Notes: a model not told the origin generated them from the sequence alone. DNA of 64,000 nucleotides from Neocallimastix lanati (nom. inval.) (GCA_016946835.1 JACVTC010000223.1:1-64000); one strand, 5' to 3'; counted from the stretch's first letter, positions 10,740 to 23,067 are shown. Numbers and translations are program-made.

Positions 10740-12432
10740 TGTAAGAATCTATAATTATTTTTAACAAAATAATTATATTTTCTTAGTTAGGTTATAATTA
10801 ATATAACTTTTATTTAACTCATATTTCATTTATACAATTAATTATAATTAATAATTTATTTAATTATATATTAAAATTTTATTTAGTTTAATATTAAAAA
10901 TTTATTTAATCAAATAATTTTTATACATTTAAAATAATATTAAATTTATTTAATTATTCACTTAATTATTAAATTTATTAGTTTTAGTTTTCTCTCACTT
11001 ATTAAATCATAAACTAAAACACTATTCTGTATTTTATCATGTATTCTGTATTCTATCATGTATTCTGTATTGTATTAATCATGTATTTTATTATTAATGT
11101 ATTGTTTTATATTTTTTATGTAAAGTTCTATAAAATAGAACTAAATAGATTAAATTTTAAATTTTATGATCGAAATAATTTTCATTATTTTATTCTTTTA
11201 TTTTCGATCATTATACTAGATTAAGTAATCGGTTAATTAAGGTTTTTCCAATTACTTCTTAAAAGTAATCGGTTTTACTTAATTAACGCGATGATCGATA
11301 TGGATAGAATATCGATCAAAAAACTTATCTAGGTTTTTCTTCTAGTCTTTTCCTAGATAAGAGATTTGTTAAGATTAGAACCCCTTTTGATTTTAACCTT
11401 ATTTTGACAAAAAAGTATAAATAAGGCTCTTGAGTTCTCTTTGAGAAATCAAGAGTTATTATTATAACAATTATAATATAATAATAATAACAATAAGTTT
11501 TAACATTTAAAATTTTTAATAAATAATAAAACAAATTATTTTAATAAAACAAATTTTATAATTAAAACTTTTCCTTATCAATTTTAGTGTTTCGTCTATT
11601 ATAATTCGTTATAATAAACTCGATAATTAGAAAGAACCATAGGTAAGTATGATTCTTTTCTAAACCTTTAATATTAGCAGTTAGAGCTAATATTTGTTAA
11701 AATTAAGATATAAAATAGTTTTATGATTAATAACGTTACTAGGTTAATATGTTGAATTATATATCAATAATCCAACAATAATTAATTAATAATAATATAA
11801 AAATAATATAAGATAAATAGTTAAGTTATTTAAACACTTAATATCTAAGAATATTTTAAATAATAATTTCTTTGAAGGATTTATGAAAATATTTATTTAT
11901 TGAATTATTAGTATATAATTATTGTAAATACAATAACCTTACAAAGAACATAAAAGATAGATTTTTACATCTTTCTTTTATACTTTGTAAGTTACATAAT
12001 AATAGTATTTAATTATAAGATAATAATAATATAGTAAAATGAATATTAATAAAATATTAAAATAATAACAATATCGATATGTTTAAAATATTTAATATAA
12101 TTAAATAAATTTAATTTGTATAATTAATTTGAATAATTAAAAATAGTAATTAATATATATGATATAAACATATATATAAACATAATATAAATAAATACAT
12201 GTGACGTCATATGTAAATAATTGAAATTATTAATATAAATCTTATTTATTAATATTTTCAGAATTATTAGGCTTAAGATAATTCTTTAAATACTAAATAA
12301 GAGTTTATATTAATTATTAATTAAATGTATATTGAAATGTGAATAACTGAAATTGAGATTTCAATTCAGTTATAATTTCAACAATATTAATGATTAATAA
12401 TTTAATTATAATTTTTTAATTAAATTATTACA
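10740..12432 (+). repeat. Solo LTR, family A (diverged), split by a nested LTR
   Basis: Begins TGTAAGAATCT and ends ATTATTACA, like the LTRs of element 1. It is flanked by a perfect duplication CAGAA (10735-10739 and 12433-12437). It is interrupted at 11695-12388 by a family B solo LTR plus its duplicated target. It is clearly diverged from element 1 (a different subfamily). The hairpin series, TATA box and self-primer segment (AAGAGTTATTATT, about 11450) are retained. The 19-bp array is reduced to about three degenerate units. Confidence 0.85.
11695..12383 (+). repeat. Nested solo LTR, family B, copy 2
   Basis: 689 bp, TGTTAAAATT to TTTCAACA, with target duplication ATATT (11690-11694 and 12384-12388). 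It is almost identical to copy 1 apart from scattered substitutions and a ~40-bp deletion near the 3' end. It lies inside the family A solo LTR, so it inserted after that one. Confidence 0.87.
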
Positions 12433-12434
12433 CA

Positions 12435-12858
12435 GAATCATAAAAATTAGCATAATGTCTTAGTTGTTAGTAACTAAGACTTTAGTTCGAACTTCTCAAG
12501 TTCGAAACCTTTATTTTTCCAAAAAATATATTTTATTATTATTTTTATTTTATTTTTATTTTTATTAAGAAAAATAGCTTGATTGGTTATTTTTAATTCA
12601 TTAAAATTTCTTTATTTTATTTATCAAAATTTTTATATAAATAGGAGTAGATTTTCCTCTAAAAATATTTTATACTTTGAGTTTTTATTAATAAAATAAA
12701 ATTATTATTAAACACTAACTTATTAAGTTAATTAATGTGTTTTTGATAATAAATTTATAATTAATAAAATAAATATAAATAAAAATATTTTACTTATTTT
12801 ATTTTAAAGGTTTTAAGTGTTTATTTTTAAATTTATTGTCAAGAACCATTTCGTGACA
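12435..12858 (+). repeat. 5' LTR of element 2
   Basis: Identical base for base to 18305-18728. Near its start are two strong hairpins: CTTAGTT/AACTAAG (12459-12465/12472-12478) and TTCGAACTT-CTC-AAGTTCGAA (12486-12506). The outer edge coincides with the CAGAA duplication of the family A solo LTR. Confidence 0.92.
12634..12643 (+). promoter_or_regulatory. LTR TATA box, element 2
   Basis: TATATAAATA lies 45 nt upstream of the self-primer segment (12679-12689). A start site near 12679 is inferred. Confidence 0.55.
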
Positions 12859-12868
12859 ATAAAAACTC
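12858..12868 (+). promoter_or_regulatory. Self-priming primer-binding site, element 2
   Basis: AATAAAAACTC, starting with the last LTR base, is the exact reverse complement of GAGTTTTTATT at 12679-12689 in the LTR. This is 11 nt, the length known for Tf1 self-priming. No tRNA-type TGG primer site is present. Confidence 0.7.
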
Positions 12869-13087
12869 CTAAAAATAAAAAACTTAATACCTTAGTGTTT
12901 AAAATTTTTAAGTATTCTTTTTAAGAAAAATAAGTCAGTAGCAAACAATAATTGTTTGTAAATTAAGGCGTTTTTCAAAAAGAGAATATAAAGATAAGTC
13001 AGTAGCTTTGTGCGAAGTAAGGCGTCTTTATTTACTAAAAATTTTAATCATTGCTTTTCTTAATAATATTTCTAATAAAACATTTTT

Positions 13088-13118
<31 letters not shown>

Positions 13119-13710
13119 GAGTAAAATTTTTTAAGAAAATATTCAGAAATAATTGAATTAGTACTGACTTAGAAGCAGGTTCTAATTCAAATACAAGAAG
13201 TGAAGAAATTTCCGGAGTAAGTTTATCTTGTACAATAATTGGGTTGGCAAGCTCTGAACTACTTTGAAAATTTTATTTTTTTAAAGTACTCGAGGTGCGC
13301 TCAAGTACACAAGTCGTAATAGACGAGTGACTTGACAAATAAGCGCATACTATTTCTTCACCTTTTGAATTAAACCTGGAAAATTTCAGGAAATGCTTTT
13401 ATTTCTAACTTATTTTTGAACGCTTAAATTTTCTTAAATTAAATTTATTCTTATTAGATTTTTATTTTTTCTTTTTCTATTTTCTTTCTGGAACGAATTC
13501 TAATAAAACAATTTTTTTTTTTTTCCTATAAATTTTTATTATTTCTTTTTTCGTTCCAATAACACATATAACAAAAACTTAATTGATTATTTTATTTAAC
13601 AATACTAATACTTTTCAAAAAATAAAAACTTTGTCAATCAAATTTTTTCCATTACTTTTAATTACAATTATATCATTTCTTTTTATATTCTTTATAAATT
13701 ACAAATAAAT
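12869..13710 (+). other. Highly structured 5' leader of element 2
   Basis: About 840 nt before gag. A motif AAGTCAGTAGC-(22 or 12 nt)-AAGGCGT occurs twice (12932-12971 and 12996-13025), each enclosing a different insert; the first forms the stem CAAACAA/TTGTTTG. An (AAT)n tract lies at about 13091-13119. Between about 13155 and 13400 there are several stems: TTGAATTA/TAATTCAA, GTACTCGAG/CTCAAGTAC (one G-U) and CAAGTC/GACTTG. No ORF of note. Packaging or translational roles are plausible but unproven. Confidence 0.5.
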
Positions 13711-16700
13711 ATGGAGGAACATAATATTTTAGAAAATGCTACCTTAAAAGATGGTTTTGCGGGTGACAGAAGATATTTGAAAGGTTTCCTAGCTAAAATT
13801 GATCTTATATTTGCTCTCTATCCAGATCAATACCTCGAAGATGAAAAGAAAGTAATTTATATAATCTCCCGATTGTATGGAAACGCAATGAATTGGGCAG
13901 CTACCTTGATCGAGAATAATGACCCATGTCTACATAACTACGAAGCCTTTGTAGGAAAATTAAAGGCTTTTTATGGGAGTAATGACGAATCCTATGTAGC
14001 CAACCAAATGCTAAGAAGAATTAAACAAAAAAACATAGGAGGAGTCAGTGGATACATATTAGAATTTAACAAGTATGCCGATGTATCCACATGGAACGAA
14101 GAAGCAAAAATGGACGCTTTTATGGCCGGTTTAAATGATAATGTTGCCTCTCGTATTCTTGAAATGTTTCCTGGCCCAAAAACTTTATTCGCCATGCAAA
14201 CAATTGCTTCCAGAATTGATTCTCGTTTATATGTTCAAAGACAATTTTCAAACCAAAGGCATTTCAATAACGAAAATCAAAGATTTAATAAAGCTCATTC
14301 ACAAAAAAGAAATAAGTCTAAATTCAGCTTTCATAAGCCTCTTTCTAAACAAGAAAAGGAAAGAAGAAAAAGGGAAAATCTCTGTGTTTATTGTGGCTCT
14401 CCAGACCACAGTTTAAAAGATTGTACAAAGAAGAATAAAAATAAAGAAAATATTTCCATGGTATATATTCCTGCCAAGGCCTCAAATTTAAACAATTCCT
14501 CTCAAGAACATCTTGCTACAGAATTTAAATTATCTTTCGAACTAACGCCAAAGATTCTTATAGATTCCGGTTCTAAGCTCAATCTCATTGATGTCGACTA
14601 CTGCAATGACCATAATTTACCTTATCATGATGATGGTCAATTACCAAAAATCATTGGTATTGGTGGTAGTCAATCTATCTTCGGTATAACTCCACCTCTT
14701 AATCTTCGTTATAAGGATCATCTTTGTAGAACTCAATTTTATGTTACAGATTTACCTGCTTATCCTTGTATTTTAGGTCTCGATTGGCTCAAAGAACACA
14801 ACCCTCATATTGATTTTGCTACGAATACTTTATCTTTTGTTTCTAATCACTGTCTTACTTATTGTGTCTCTTTACCAAATAATGTTCCAGAATTCCCAGA
14901 AGAACCTTCTGCTTTTCCCATTATAGAAAATAATTCTCGCCGTAATACCATTAACAATAAAAGTCACAATTCTACTTCCTCTCATAACAATTTAAATTTA
15001 CAAAACACTTCTCCTTGTACTTCTTTTATGGTTATAACCGATGAATCCAATTGTAAATCAAAAAGTATCCCTAACAATTCTAATTCTTTAACTTCTAATT
15101 CACTTTCTGTTTCTCATGATACTTTCAAAAATTCTATTTCAAAACTTAACTCTTCTCTTAATCCTATTTCATATTATGAATTAAAATCTAAACTTCCTAA
15201 AGTATTAATGGAATTTTTTGACGTTTTTAGTGAATCTTCTGCCAACGAACTTCCGCCTCATCGTCAATATGATTGTCAAATAAATATTATAGCTAACGGA
15301 AAGCTTTATTATGGTCCTATCTATCCATTAACAGATAAGGAAATAAAAGCTTTAGAGAAATATATCAAGGAAAACCTTAAGAAAGGATTTATTCGTAAAT
15401 CCAAATCTCCTGCCGGTGCTTCAATATTCTTTGTCCTTAAAAAGAATGGTGAACTCCGATTAGTAGTTGACTACCGCCCTCTCAATGAAATCACAATTCG
15501 AGATTCCTATCCTCTTCCACTAATTCAAGATATGCTTGAGCATTTGGGGAAAGCAAAAATCTTTTCTAAATTAGATCTTCGCTCGGCATATAATCTCATT
15601 CGAATTAAGGAAGGCGACGAATACAAGACCGCTTTTACTTGTATTTTTGGACACTTTGAATACACCGTAATGCCATTTGGGCTAAAGAACGCTCCTGCCG
15701 TTTTCCAACATTTCATTAATGATGTTCTTGAAGATGTTATTGGAATATTTGCATATGCCTACATCGATGACATCATTATCTTCTCTAAAGATTACAATTC
15801 TCATGTTAAGCATGTCAAGGAAATTTTAACTCGCCTCAGGAAAGCTAAACTATATGCTAAACTCGAAAAATGCGAATTTTTCGTTCCTTACATCGATTTC
15901 CTTGGGCACCGTATCTCCTCTGAAGGCATTTATATGGACCCCAAAAAGGTCGACTCCATCTTAAATTGGCCCGTTCCTACTTGTGTAAAAGACGTTCAAT
16001 CTTTTCTCGGTCTAGCAAATTTTTACAGACGTTTTATTCCAGGTTTTGCTAAACTTGCTCATCCTCTCCATCATCTTTTAAGAAAGAATGTTAAGTTTTC
16101 ATGGTCTCCTGATGCCCAAGCTGCTTTTGACTCTCTTAAATTAAAGTTTACCTCATCACCAGTTCTTATTTATCCTAATAGAGAACTTCCTTTCATAGTT
16201 GAAACTGATTCTAGTAACTTTGCTATTGGTGCTGTCCTATCACAGAAATCTCCAAACGACAATCATTTACACCCGGTCGCTTTCTTTTCTAGATCACTTA
16301 CAGGTGCAGAACGCAACTACCCAATTTACGACAAAGAACTTTTGGCTATTGTTTCCGCTTTAGAAAATTGGCGCGATCTTCTTAAAGGTTCTGATATTCC
16401 TTTCATTATTTTCTCCGATCATCGTAACCTTTTATTTCAAAAGAAACCTGAAAAAATGACTCAAAGACTTGTTCGATGGTCTTTATTTCTTTCAGAATTC
16501 AATTTTAAAATCCTGTATCGTTCCGGTTCCTCTAATGGTAAACCTGATGCTCTTTCCCGCCGTCCTGATTATGTTAACTCTACTAATGATTTAGATATTC
16601 CCTTTACCGTCCTTCGTCCAGAAAATTTTTGTACTCTTGTTTGTTCAATCTCGTCTCTTAACAATGAAATTCTAACTGGTTATAAATCTGACTCCTTTTA

Positions 16701-18087
16701 TCAAGACGTATGTACTTATCTTGATAATAAAAAACCACCTATCCCCCATAGCCAAATTGATAAATTTTCTCTTAACAATGGCTTTCTTCTTTTCAATAGC
16801 CGTATTTATGTTCCACCAAGCTGCCGTACACAAATTATGAAAATATGCCATGATTCTCCTACTGCAGGTCATTATGGTATTAAAAAAACTATTTCTCTTA
16901 CTTTTCGTGATTTTTGGTGGCCTTCTTTATCCTCTGATATCAAGAAGTATGTTCGATCCTGCGATGTCTGTTGTCGCTCTAAAACTTCACGCCATAAACC
17001 TTATGGTTTTCTGAACCCTCTTGAAATTAGTGAACGTCCTTGGTCTTCCATTTCAATGGATTTTATTACCGATTTACCCGACTCCGATGGCTTTACATGC
17101 ATTCTCGTTATCGTGGATAGATTAACTAAAATGTTCCATCTTATCCCTTTTCATGGTCTCCCTTCCGCTATTGACACTGCTTCTGCCTTCATTGACCATA
17201 TATTTAGACTTCATGGCCTTCCTGAAGAAATTATTTCCGACAGAGGTTCCCAGTTTACTTCAAAATTTTGGAAAGCTGTTTGCCAATCTCTTAACATTGA
17301 TCTCAAACTTTCATCTCCATATCATCATCAATCCAATGGCCAGACGGAGAGAGTGAACTCCTTTGTAGAACAATATCTAAGATGTTTTTCAAATTATAAG
17401 GGTTCTGATTGGAAAAACTACCTAAGCTTTGCCGAATTTAGCTATAACAACGCTGTTCAAGAATCTACGGGTTTTTCTCCTTTCTTCCTTAACTATGGTT
17501 TTCACCCAAAACATTCACCTTTAATTCCTGAGCAAATTGATGTACCTCGTGCTGTAGAATTTACCAAAGATTTTCAAGATTTAATAAAGAAATTAAAAGA
17601 AAACTTGAAAATGGCCATAGAAACCCAGAAGAAACAGGCCGACAAGTATAGATGCAAACCTCCTAAATTTAAAAAGGGTGATAAAGTTTGGCTTGATAGT
17701 TCCTTAATCATTCATAAGGGAAATAAAAAGTTCAAACCAAGAAAACTAGGTCCATATAAAATATTGGAAAAAGTAACTGAAGTCTCTTATAAATTAGATT
17801 TACCTAAATCTCTAAGAATTCACCCAATCGTACATGTATCAAGCTTGGAGCCTTATTGCGAAGACAACTTTAACAGAATAACACCAGCTCCACCTCCTAT
17901 TATAATCAATGATGAAGTAGAATACGAGGTAGAAGAAATTTTAGACAAAAGAAAACATTATGGTAAAATACAATACTTAATTAAGTGGAAAGGTTACCCT
18001 CTTTCTGAAGCATCTTGGGAACCAAAAGAAAATTTAAATTGTGATGAAATTTTAAGAAATTTTAACAAAAAATTTATCAATAAATAA
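13711..18087 (+). CDS. gag-pol polyprotein with chromodomain
   Basis: 1458 residues in one frame, ending TAA. In order: gag; CCHC zinc knuckle C225-x2-C228-x4-H233-x4-C238; aspartic protease IDSG with D285; reverse transcriptase YIDD at 684-687; RNase H with D833; integrase HHCC (H1047, H1054, C1084, C1087) and DDE core (D1117, D1177, E1213, spacing D-35-E); then a C-terminal chromodomain at about 1403-1455. The chromodomain keeps all three aromatic-cage positions (Y1405, W1426, Y1429) that bind methylated histone H3 in the HP1 family. It may therefore steer integration to H3K9me-type chromatin (inference). The first ATG of the frame is taken as start. Codon use is slightly less AT-extreme than in neighbouring host genes, with more C-ending codons. 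No lesion was found. Confidence 0.95.
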   Translation: MEEHNILENATLKDGFAGDRRYLKGFLAKIDLIFALYPDQYLEDEKKVIYIISRLYGNAMNWAATLIENNDPCLHNYEAFVGKLKAFYGSNDESYVANQMLRRIKQKNIGGVSGYILEFNKYADVSTWNEEAKMDAFMAGLNDNVASRILEMFPGPKTLFAMQTIASRIDSRLYVQRQFSNQRHFNNENQRFNKAHSQKRNKSKFSFHKPLSKQEKERRKRENLCVYCGSPDHSLKDCTKKNKNKENISMVYIPAKASNLNNSSQEHLATEFKLSFELTPKILIDSGSKLNLIDVDYCNDHNLPYHDDGQLPKIIGIGGSQSIFGITPPLNLRYKDHLCRTQFYVTDLPAYPCILGLDWLKEHNPHIDFATNTLSFVSNHCLTYCVSLPNNVPEFPEEPSAFPIIENNSRRNTINNKSHNSTSSHNNLNLQNTSPCTSFMVITDESNCKSKSIPNNSNSLTSNSLSVSHDTFKNSISKLNSSLNPISYYELKSKLPKVLMEFFDVFSESSANELPPHRQYDCQINIIANGKLYYGPIYPLTDKEIKALEKYIKENLKKGFIRKSKSPAGASIFFVLKKNGELRLVVDYRPLNEITIRDSYPLPLIQDMLEHLGKAKIFSKLDLRSAYNLIRIKEGDEYKTAFTCIFGHFEYTVMPFGLKNAPAVFQHFINDVLEDVIGIFAYAYIDDIIIFSKDYNSHVKHVKEILTRLRKAKLYAKLEKCEFFVPYIDFLGHRISSEGIYMDPKKVDSILNWPVPTCVKDVQSFLGLANFYRRFIPGFAKLAHPLHHLLRKNVKFSWSPDAQAAFDSLKLKFTSSPVLIYPNRELPFIVETDSSNFAIGAVLSQKSPNDNHLHPVAFFSRSLTGAERNYPIYDKELLAIVSALENWRDLLKGSDIPFIIFSDHRNLLFQKKPEKMTQRLVRWSLFLSEFNFKILYRSGSSNGKPDALSRRPDYVNSTNDLDIPFTVLRPENFCTLVCSISSLNNEILTGYKSDSFYQDVCTYLDNKKPPIPHSQIDKFSLNNGFLLFNSRIYVPPSCRTQIMKICHDSPTAGHYGIKKTISLTFRDFWWPSLSSDIKKYVRSCDVCCRSKTSRHKPYGFLNPLEISERPWSSISMDFITDLPDSDGFTCILVIVDRLTKMFHLIPFHGLPSAIDTASAFIDHIFRLHGLPEEIISDRGSQFTSKFWKAVCQSLNIDLKLSSPYHHQSNGQTERVNSFVEQYLRCFSNYKGSDWKNYLSFAEFSYNNAVQESTGFSPFFLNYGFHPKHSPLIPEQIDVPRAVEFTKDFQDLIKKLKENLKMAIETQKKQADKYRCKPPKFKKGDKVWLDSSLIIHKGNKKFKPRKLGPYKILEKVTEVSYKLDLPKSLRIHPIVHVSSLEPYCEDNFNRITPAPPPIIINDEVEYEVEEILDKRKHYGKIQYLIKWKGYPLSEASWEPKENLNCDEILRNFNKKFINK

Positions 18088-18263
18088 TAACTAAATAATA
18101 CTTATTTTTACTCTCATTTTATTGTTATAATATTTTTATCAATATCAATATAAATATCAAAATTTTATTATAAAAATAAAAAATAATAAAAATAAAAATG
18201 TATGATTTTAATGTATTTAGAATTTTCTAGTTTTATATAGTTAAATTTTATTTTTTTTTTTTT

Positions 18264-18298
18264 GATTCGTCTGGTATCCGAATCCTGAAGGAGGACCA
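18264..18298 (+). other. Hairpin plus polypurine tract, element 2
   Basis: GATTCG/CGAATC (18264-18269 and 18279-18284) forms a stem directly before the purine run GAAGGAGGA (18287-18295), then CCA and the 3' LTR. The purine run is the expected plus-strand primer of LTR retrotransposons. Confidence 0.65.
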
Positions 18299-18728
18299 TG
18301 TAACGAATCATAAAAATTAGCATAATGTCTTAGTTGTTAGTAACTAAGACTTTAGTTCGAACTTCTCAAGTTCGAAACCTTTATTTTTCCAAAAAATATA
18401 TTTTATTATTATTTTTATTTTATTTTTATTTTTATTAAGAAAAATAGCTTGATTGGTTATTTTTAATTCATTAAAATTTCTTTATTTTATTTATCAAAAT
18501 TTTTATATAAATAGGAGTAGATTTTCCTCTAAAAATATTTTATACTTTGAGTTTTTATTAATAAAATAAAATTATTATTAAACACTAACTTATTAAGTTA
18601 ATTAATGTGTTTTTGATAATAAATTTATAATTAATAAAATAAATATAAATAAAAATATTTTACTTATTTTATTTTAAAGGTTTTAAGTGTTTATTTTTAA
18701 ATTTATTGTCAAGAACCATTTCGTGACA
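18299..18728 (+). repeat. 3' LTR of element 2
   Basis: 430 bp, TGTAACGAATC to CGTGACA. From 18305 it is identical to the 5' LTR. Confidence 0.92.
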
Positions 18729-21619
18729 TATTATTATATTTATAAAAATTAAAACAAAAATGAATTATTGATATAAAATTAATTCAATAATTCTATAAAA
18801 TTACTTAAATTATAAACAAATAATTATACCTTAAATTTACAAAAAATATAAATATTGTAAAAATTTCTTAAAAATTAAATATATATATTCGAAATAAAAT
18901 TTTTTTATACTAATAAATAATAACTAAATTTTATTAAAACAAATTTTTTTTTTAAATTTAAAATTAAAGCAGGGTAATCCCCGTCCCCCCTGCTTGATTT
19001 TAAAACTCGACGTATTAACCCCGAGTCTACAATTAATTATTTGTTTTAAAACTTTATTGAAAAATAATACTAAATATTAAAATAATATGTTGAAATTACA
19101 ACTGAATTAAATTTCAATTTCAATTAATTTAAATTAAATTATTAATAACAAAATAATTAATAAAAATTTATAATTCATTAATTATTCTTTAAATTTTATT
19201 TATTATATAATATTATAAGTTATTTGATCATCTTAGAACCAGCTTAGGCCTACTTATTCTAATGATATCATATTAAACTAAAATATTATTAATAAATAAA
19301 ATATTTATCCAATGATATAAAACAAATATGTGTAGTAACATATTTGTATATTTAATAATAATTATTAAATATTAAATTTATATCTTTTTGATAATAATTA
19401 TTTTATTTTATTTTATTTCAATATGTATTATTATAATTATAATAATTATAATACTTTATTTCATATAAAATTTATATAGTTCTATATATTAGAATATATA
19501 ATTAATATATTATCTATTTCTTATAAATTAAATTATTTATAATAGAAATAGCGAACTCTCTTGTAAATTTTTAGGAATTAGAATTATTATTTTAATTGTA
19601 CGAATATTATAATATTATTAATAAAATTTACTAAACTACCATTATTTAAAACCCACTGCTTATAAATTATTGCACATAAAAGTCCCGCATATCACCAACA
19701 TGATCACTTGGTCATGTCATCCTTGATTCATAAATTAATGTTTATGTATTAATTTATGTTATTGTAAAGATATGATCAATATCTTTAGTACATTAATTAA
19801 TTTATTTTGTACATTAAATTATTTAATGTAATTCACGTTTACAAAATAATGCTAATGCATTAAATTATGTAAAATATATTAATTTATGAATTAATTGATT
19901 TATGAAAATTAATAATAAATTATATTTTATATAATATATAAATTTTAAAATATAAAATTAATTTTTAAATAACTTAAATTTTAGTTTAGTTTAATTTTAG
20001 TTTAGTTTAATAATCATAAAAATTAAATAATAATATATAATTAATAGTATTAATAATAAAAGAATAATAAATAAACAATAAATAAGAACTTATTCAATTT
20101 GAGTCAAAACAAATTGAATAAAAAGCTTATTGAATTAGTTTTAGTTTTTTATAACTTTATTTAATTTTAGATTAGTTTTTGTTTATTTTATATTGAATAT
20201 ATGTTTAAATAAATAGAAATAGTATATTATAATATAATTAAGAAAAAATATAAATACATGTAAAATTATTCTATTAAAAAAATGTAGTTGTTATTAACTA
20301 TTTTGCAGTTAATAACTAATAAAAAGAATTTTTATAATAAAGTGATTAATAAAAGAATTTTTTAAAAATAAATTTCATTAGAGCATTATTATTGATAGTG
20401 TTGTTTTCGTTGTTTTTGTTTTTGTTTTTTTTCGTAATTGTAATCTGTTCCATAAGGAACATTTTACAGCTATATTGATTTAATTAATTATTAATTACTA
20501 TATTAAATATTTAATTTTAATATTATATTATATATATTAGCTAATATATTAGATTAAAAAAATATAATTTATTTATATTAAACATATTCTTATACTAAAT
20601 ATTATTATTATCAACTTTATATTATTATTATCAATATTCTCAAACTTACAAAGTATAAAAAGAAAATTCAAATTTATCTTTTTGTTCTTTGTAAGGTTAT
20701 AGTTAACCCTATTATAATATAACTGTAAAGATGTGATTATCCCAATCACATTTTAAATTAAAAATTTTTCTTGTGTAATTCAAAATTGTAAATTATTCTT
20801 TGATTTATAAAATAATAAGCAAAGTAAATAAATCATATGAACTAAATTTTTGAATTATATTCTTTAAGCCACAAGATAAATTTTTAATGTAATAATTTTT
20901 ATAAAATTTAATTCTGAGAAAATTATTGTTGTAAAATAATTTAAATGAATTAATTAAAGTTTAAAACAAAATAAATTAATAATTTATTTTGTGAAAATTA
21001 AGTTTTAAAATTTAATCATGACTCCTTTAACATTGTTTTTAAATCGAAAATAAATAAAGACTTTACTTATAATATTAAAATAATAAATAGATAATAAATG
21101 TACTTAATTTTAATTATTTAGTATTTAGTTTAATTAATAATTATATTTTTCTAAATTTAGCTATAGTTTATAAATTTATTATTTAATAAAATTCATTAGG
21201 ATAGTTTTATATTAAAATATATGTAATTTAAATAAAATAATATATTATCAATGTATTTAGGAAAAGTATAAATAGAAGATACTTTTCACATTTTTTCTCG
21301 ATGTAATTGTTACTGAATAAATAACTATTAATAAATATTAAATATTAATAAAATATATTTTTAATAAAAATTTTTTAATAAAATAAAATTTATTGTATCT
21401 TGTTATTGTAATCTATTTTAGTATTTTCTTTTACATTAACTATATATTTTTCTTATTAATAAATAAAAATTTTTATCATATTAAACCAATTATTAATTTT
21501 AATTAAGTGTTAAATTAAACAAATTTAACTTTATAACTCTTTTATTTTAGTATTTTATTTATATCTATATAGTTATATTATATAGATATATCAACCTGAT
21601 TCCGTTATTAAATTCAATC
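18729..21619. other. AT desert with old LTR-like pieces and GC-rich hairpins
   Basis: No gene seen. At 18967-19026 a locally GC-rich stretch forms two adjacent hairpins: AAGCAGGG/CCCTGCTT (18967-18974/18988-18995) and ACTCG/CGAGT (19005-19009/19022-19026). From 19088 the sequence TGTTGAAATTACAACTGAAT matches the reversed end of the family B LTR. It is followed by a TTAGGCCTA-centred inverted repeat and, at 20645-20695, a CTTACAAAG…CTTTGTAAG palindrome, features also present in family B. An old inverted relative is likely, but its far end and target site are not clear. GTTCC-ATAA-GGAAC (20447-20460) is another hairpin. Confidence 0.4.
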
Positions 21620-23067
21620 TGTCTACTTCTTAACATAATAAAATAATTGTAATTATTGATTCTGTTATAATATTTATATCGTTTAAATCAATTAAACAAT
21701 CTTTCCATAATTTAATTAATTCATTTCTGATGCATCCATTATAAAATAAATTTATTTCCTTACTTTTGTAATTTTCAATTAAAATTTTTAATTTCATCAG
21801 TTGCACTAAATATTTTTTGTTTTTTTTCCAAGTTTCTTTAGTTCTCTTTTAGTAATCATTATAAGATAAGTTTTCTTCTTCTTTTAATATATATATTAAT
21901 TTATAAAATAAAGGTTTGTTTGGAAATATATTACTTAAGTAGCTATTATAAGATTTTGATGCATTGTTTGTTAAATGCTCTATATTTTCATAATAATTCC
22001 AATTATTAACATTATACTTAAGTAAATAATTTTTATTAAAATATTCTAAAAATTGTAGAAAATTACTATACTTTTTTTTTTTGACAAATTCTTTTTATTA
22101 TAATATAAATATCAAATATATAGCTTTATAATAAATATATACATCATTATTATTCTTCACTTCATGATAACGTAATATATTTTTTTTGTTTTTCTAATGA
22201 TCTTTTGTAATGCCAAACACAATATTTAATATTTATATTGGGAAAAAATTTTTTTGCGCCATTAGATATACCTTGTTCAAAATCACAATGAAAAATTAAT
22301 TGTAGTAATTAATGTATTACTCCAAAATTTATTTGAATTTTTTTTTTTATTTCTTTAAATTGTGTTTCATATGTAGATTGTTTTTTATTTTTTAATATAG
22401 AAATGGAAGTAGTGTAAAACATATTAAATTCCCCAACATAAGTTCTTGTTGTAAATAACCGATAACTAAATTTCGGTGCTGCATAAAATGTACCGTCCGC
22501 AAATATATGTTTATGATAATTCGAAAATATATATGCTTGGAATGGTGATTGAAAGATTATTAGATCAGTATTTTTATTTATCATAAAATTTTCATTTCTT
22601 TTCGTTTTATAATATTTTGATTCAATGGGAATATCATCAAAACTTTTTATGTTTGGAGGAAATTGTTTATTTATATTTCTTATTATTTGGGATCTAATTG
22701 TACTATATTCGGGACATATAAGTCCCATTTCTTGAGAAACAGCATTAAATGTATGTTTAGGTTTTATATCCATAGGAATTGAATTTTTCTTAATTTCTTC
22801 CTTAATTTTATGCTTTGCTACTGATATAGACACATCAATTTCTTTTTCGAGATGGTTATGTAAACCTTCATATTTTAAAACCTCCTTTTTATCATTTAAA
22901 ATAATTAAAGATTTACATTTATTTAAAGTCTTATATTCAGTGCATCTATAAATTTTTGATTTATCTTTCCTTTGAAATGAAAAATTAAATTTGTGTTTTT
23001 TATTAATAATAATTTGTTCATTTCCTCGATTTGTTTCACATATTTCAATTTCTATATTGTCTTCCAT
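21620..23067 (-). pseudogene. FLYWCH/MULE-type transposase, broken
   Basis: The minus frame opens with ATG at 23067 and is intact for 252 codons. A FLYWCH-like zinc-binding N-terminus (Cys residues near 42-51, then HNH near 71-73) is followed by the MULE transposase signature (ADGTF, first catalytic Asp near 193). A TAA at 22306-22308 stops the frame. Just downstream the same frame continues with HCDFE, which fits the second catalytic Asp, and CVWHYKR, the CxxH-type motif. A frameshift near 22160 and at least one more stop near 21850 follow. Typical C-terminal sequence (WNYYENIEHLTNNASKSYN…) is still readable down to about 21630. It is thus a Mutator-like DNA transposon transposase with several lesions. 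I could not identify terminal inverted repeats for it. Confidence 0.8.

Larger units (their letters stand above)
12435..18728 (+). mobile_element. Intact chromodomain Ty3/gypsy retrotransposon (element 2)
   Basis: Two LTRs identical over 424 bp (12435-12858 and 18305-18728) flank a structured leader and one uninterrupted 1458-codon gag-pol. A polypurine tract GAAGGAGGA (18287-18295) precedes the 3' LTR. All catalytic residues I could check are present. By sequence alone this copy looks capable of activity. The 3' LTR starts TGTAAC at 18299. The matching first six bases of the 5' LTR are replaced (…CACA, or CTTATCA before the solo LTR inserted), and I find no target duplication for this element. 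The fused ORF, chromodomain and self-priming place it with Tf1/sushi-type chromoviruses. Confidence 0.93.

Noticed and set aside
12485-12510. tRNA-like B box (AGTTCGAAACC) in the element 2 LTR
   Set aside because: It is one arm of a perfect hairpin, with no A box or cloverleaf around it.
12426-18733. TATTA as a target duplication of element 2 (12426-12430 and 18729-18733)
   Set aside because: The left TATTA is the end of the family A solo LTR, so the match is chance in AT-rich sequence.
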